This document shows positions 61,544 through 64,000 of a stretch of 64,000 nt of DNA, piece after piece. A model generated the notes under the pieces. That model saw nothing but the letters and a program-made list of their open reading frames with translations. It did no database searches and was not told the DNA's origin. The position numbers and the translations under genes were made by a program. Position 1 is the first letter of the stretch, and the number at the start of each line of letters is the position of its first letter. The stretch is from Numida meleagris (Eukaryota > Chordata > Aves > Galliformes > Numididae), in NCBI RefSeq assembly GCF_002078875.1, contig NC_034410.1:103725980-103789979 (forward strand), read 5' to 3'.

Positions 61544-63354
61544 TTTGCTGTAGGATATAAGAACATTCCTCTTAATGTAAAGTGATAAATTAGGCTCAGA
61601 TAACGGGCAGATTTTATCCTGTGGTGCTGTAGAGGAGTTCCAACCATAATTCCAGAATATAATATTTATAAGGCACAACAGAAAGGAACTAGGCTAGTTG
61701 TTTAAGCCCTGTAATAGTTGTGCAGCTTGTTTTTCCAGATCCTTTCCTTTTCAGTGGTATCAGTTTGAACTCAGCTCCATCTTTGAATGTTATACTGAAT
61801 GTTTAATAAACCCCAACTATTATTTAACTGCAAACTTAATTTTTTTCTCCAATAAATAAAAAACAAATAAATAACAAAAAAAAAAAAACAAAAACAAACA
61901 AACAAACAAAAAACTTGAAACAGCTGGTTGCTCTATGCTAGCCCACTGCAGCACATAGGAAGTACTGAATGCTGAATACTGGTACAGGAAATATTGAATC
62001 TTATCCACCCATCTCTCCTATTTTCTATTTGTGGCTGTCTTAATTCTACATGAGCATGAGGATGATTGATTTCTTCTTCACTGTCTCTCATAATTAGGAG
62101 CTGATTGTAGAAATATTGAGTTATGCCTGTATGCTTTGTCTTCTGCTCCAGAAAAGCTTGCTGAGATCTGGGCTGAATCTCTCATGAAGTTTTATTTCAT
62201 AACAGCCAATGATAAACATGGTATAATTATCTAGATGGCAAATACTTAGCATACCATTGCGTATACCATCAGATGATGAGACTGAGCTCTGTAGGCTCAG
62301 GCAATAAATAGACATTGGATAAGCCATGCAATTTTACAGTAGCTCAAAGGAGAAAAAATACTGTTGGCATGGTTATTCATAGATCTAATTCAGAAAAAAA
62401 GAAAGACATCAGTGAAATGTCTAATTTCTTTCTTTTACTTTTTAATTTTTTTTTTGTTTGCTAATCCCAGATTATACCCATATTGAAAAAAAAAATTACT
62501 CCTTTCTAATCTGTTGCTGGAACTGCTTGATGTCAACGTTAGGGCAAATTGCATGCGAAGTTGCCTTTTTCTAAGAAATACATAAGAGTACAAATACTTC
62601 CTTTAGCATGTGAACTGAGCATGATTTGTGCTTTACTGACGTGGCTAAGGAGATATGAGAACTGATTTAAACTTTCCTTGTGATTCTGGCACTTGTAAGT
62701 GTGCCCTTCACTTGTGACTCTGGGTCGATGGGACACTAATAGAACTTCTGTTTCTTCATGCTTATTCTCATTCATTTTGTACGTCCATAATTATCTTTAA
62801 AACACATTCTGCTTCTTCAGATTTTCTTGAAGTTGGGAGAACTAGACACATGACACGTGCATAGTTAGTAATTACCATATATACTTTTTATCCTGTAGGA
62901 AACTAAGCTGAAAAGCAAAAGGGTTATAGAAGTGGAGAATATTTGGCAAAGACAGTGGATGGAGATTGAATGGAATTAACACGCCTATGAGTAGGAGGAA
63001 ATTTGTACTACTTGCACATATTTGCCTTTTGATAGCTATGCAATCATTTTAGTCTGTACATCTGGATATGTCTTTCAGATGTTCAACATCATTAAAAGCT
63101 TCTCTTTAAAAGATGACTTGCTCTTCCTGTGGCGTTATCTTTCCTGTAATAGAATTAGAATTAAAGGAGCAGCCTTCGTTATTCCCATCTGCCTTTTGCA
63201 GAATTCATCCATATTCTCCAGTTTCCTAATTCTATTTACAATGAACTTGAGTGATAGGACCTCCATAATATCCTTGGAGAGAGTATTACATTCTCCAAAT
63301 TACTTGCATCCAAAAAACATTCACTGGTGCACTTATTTCCTGTTCTGATAGAAA
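61544..63354. other. Unique DNA with A-rich simple repeat
   Basis: An (AAAC/AAAT)n tract occupies 61851-61914. No gene or transposon is otherwise supported. Confidence 0.5.
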
Positions 63355-63793
63355 TTGAATCATTTGAGCTGGAAGGGACCTTTGAAGGTCATGTAGTTCA
63401 ACTCTCCTGCAATGAACACATAGACACATACAGCTTGATCAGGTTGTTCAGAGCCCCATCCAGCCTGACCTTGAATACGTCCAAGTATGGGGCATCCACC
63501 ACCTCTCTGGGCAACCTGTGCCAGTACCTCAAAACCCTTGCTGTAAAAAACTTCTTCCTTATATCCAGTTTAAATCTCCTCTCCTTTAGTTTGAAACTAT
63601 TTCCCCTTGTCTTATCTCAACAGACTCTGCTAAAGACTCTGTTCCCTTAATTCTTACAGCCGCCCTTTAGATACTGAAAGGCCGCTATCAGGTCTCCCCT
63701 GAGCCTTTTCCTCTCCAGGCTGAACAGCCCCAGCTGTCCTCTTAGGGGTGGTGTTCTATCCCCTGGATCATTTCTGTGGCCCTCCTCTGGATT
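63355..63793 (-). mobile_element. CR1 LINE fragment, minus strand
   Basis: This is the complement of a CR1 3' part, with the 3' UTR at 63360-63410 ('gagctggaagggacctttga'). The ORF2 C-terminal codons run up to the GLFSLEKR region ('ctccaggctgaacagcccc', about 63713), and it is truncated near 63793. Similar in type to the copy at 18366. Confidence 0.95.
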
Positions 63794-63911
63794 AAATTGA
63801 AAAGTCCTTCAGGAATTTAATGAAACTAAAATTGACTGCTGTTTATGGAAGTAACTATGAACAACTTTTTAATGAGATAAGATTATTTTTCTACAATTAT
63901 CTACAATTTGT

Positions 63912-64000
63912 TGTCAACGGTTTACGGGCGTTAGGCCCGATTCCGTGACAAAGGGGACGGGGGACCCAAGGGCCCACGTCCCGGGAAAAGGGGAAAGGGG
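63912..64000 (-). mobile_element. LTR of the same retrovirus family, copy 3, cut by window end
   Basis: Starting TGTCAACGGTTTACGGGCG at 63912, this is the inverted 3' end of the LTR seen at 24253-24782. It differs from copy 1 at about four positions over the 89 bp visible, so it is closer to copy 1 than copy 2 is. The remaining LTR and any provirus lie beyond the window. The bases just before it (ATTTGT) should recur after the element as the target duplication. Confidence 0.93.

Noticed and set aside
63100..63330. Ancient LINE or LTR remnant upstream of the CR1 at 63355
   Set aside because: The texture resembles an old repeat, but no ordered series of family phrases could be matched.
1..64000. 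tRNA, rRNA or microRNA genes
   Set aside because: I saw no tRNA A/B box pair in a cloverleaf context, no rRNA sequence and no hairpin I could defend by eye. A covariance-model scan would be needed.

Overview
The window reads as ordinary non-coding nuclear DNA from a bird, most likely a galliform such as chicken or a close relative. It is AT-rich and has no long host ORFs, operons or bacterial features. It carries many CR1 LINE copies with the bird-type 8-bp 3' tail (ATTCTATG). It also has two relics of a mariner transposon that I recognise as the galliform Galluhop family, and three copies of one retroviral LTR family. I see no complete host gene. The window is probably intergenic or lies inside large introns.

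Layout. 0-5.7 kb: a CR1 3' half with a 401-codon open frame (851-2056, +), then a minus-strand and a plus-strand CR1 fragment. 5.7-15.2 kb: mostly unique AT-rich DNA with a CR1 3' end (8.0-8.2 kb) and a one-ended mariner relic (8.65-8.77 kb). 15.2-15.6 kb: a very old CR1 relic. 18.4-18.7 kb: a minus-strand CR1. 21.1-21.6 kb: a (CCTT)n tract, an 87-bp assembly gap, and an old LTR-like 3' end. 23.27-23.40 kb: the best candidate host exon, minus strand, 132 bp, encoding a membrane-spanning stretch between a strong acceptor and a GTGAGT donor. 24.0-25.7 kb: a mariner relic split by a 530-bp solo LTR with a perfect 6-bp target duplication, followed by a second, inverted solo LTR of 510 bp.

27.15-28.0 kb: a cluster of three CR1 pieces, one with a 14-unit perfect octamer tail. 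31.9-35.5 kb: the densest CR1 cluster, including a plus-strand copy nested between two minus-strand pieces and a head-to-head pair. 35.5-51.4 kb: about 16 kb with no recognisable transposon, only simple repeats. 51.4-53.8 kb: two minus-strand CR1 ends. 53.8-63.3 kb: mostly unique DNA with one weak candidate exon (58.9 kb, +) and CR1 tail scraps at 61.4-61.5 kb. 63.4-64.0 kb: a minus-strand CR1, then a third LTR copy running off the window end.

Nothing here works together as a pathway. The content is a layered record of insertions: old amniote CR1, then mariner, bird CR1 subfamilies, and solo LTRs on top. I found no convincing previously undescribed system. The items most worth checking are the membrane-type exon at 23.3 kb, the LTR-in-mariner nest with its TATA-less inverted partner, and the CR1 frame preserved by two compensating deletions.
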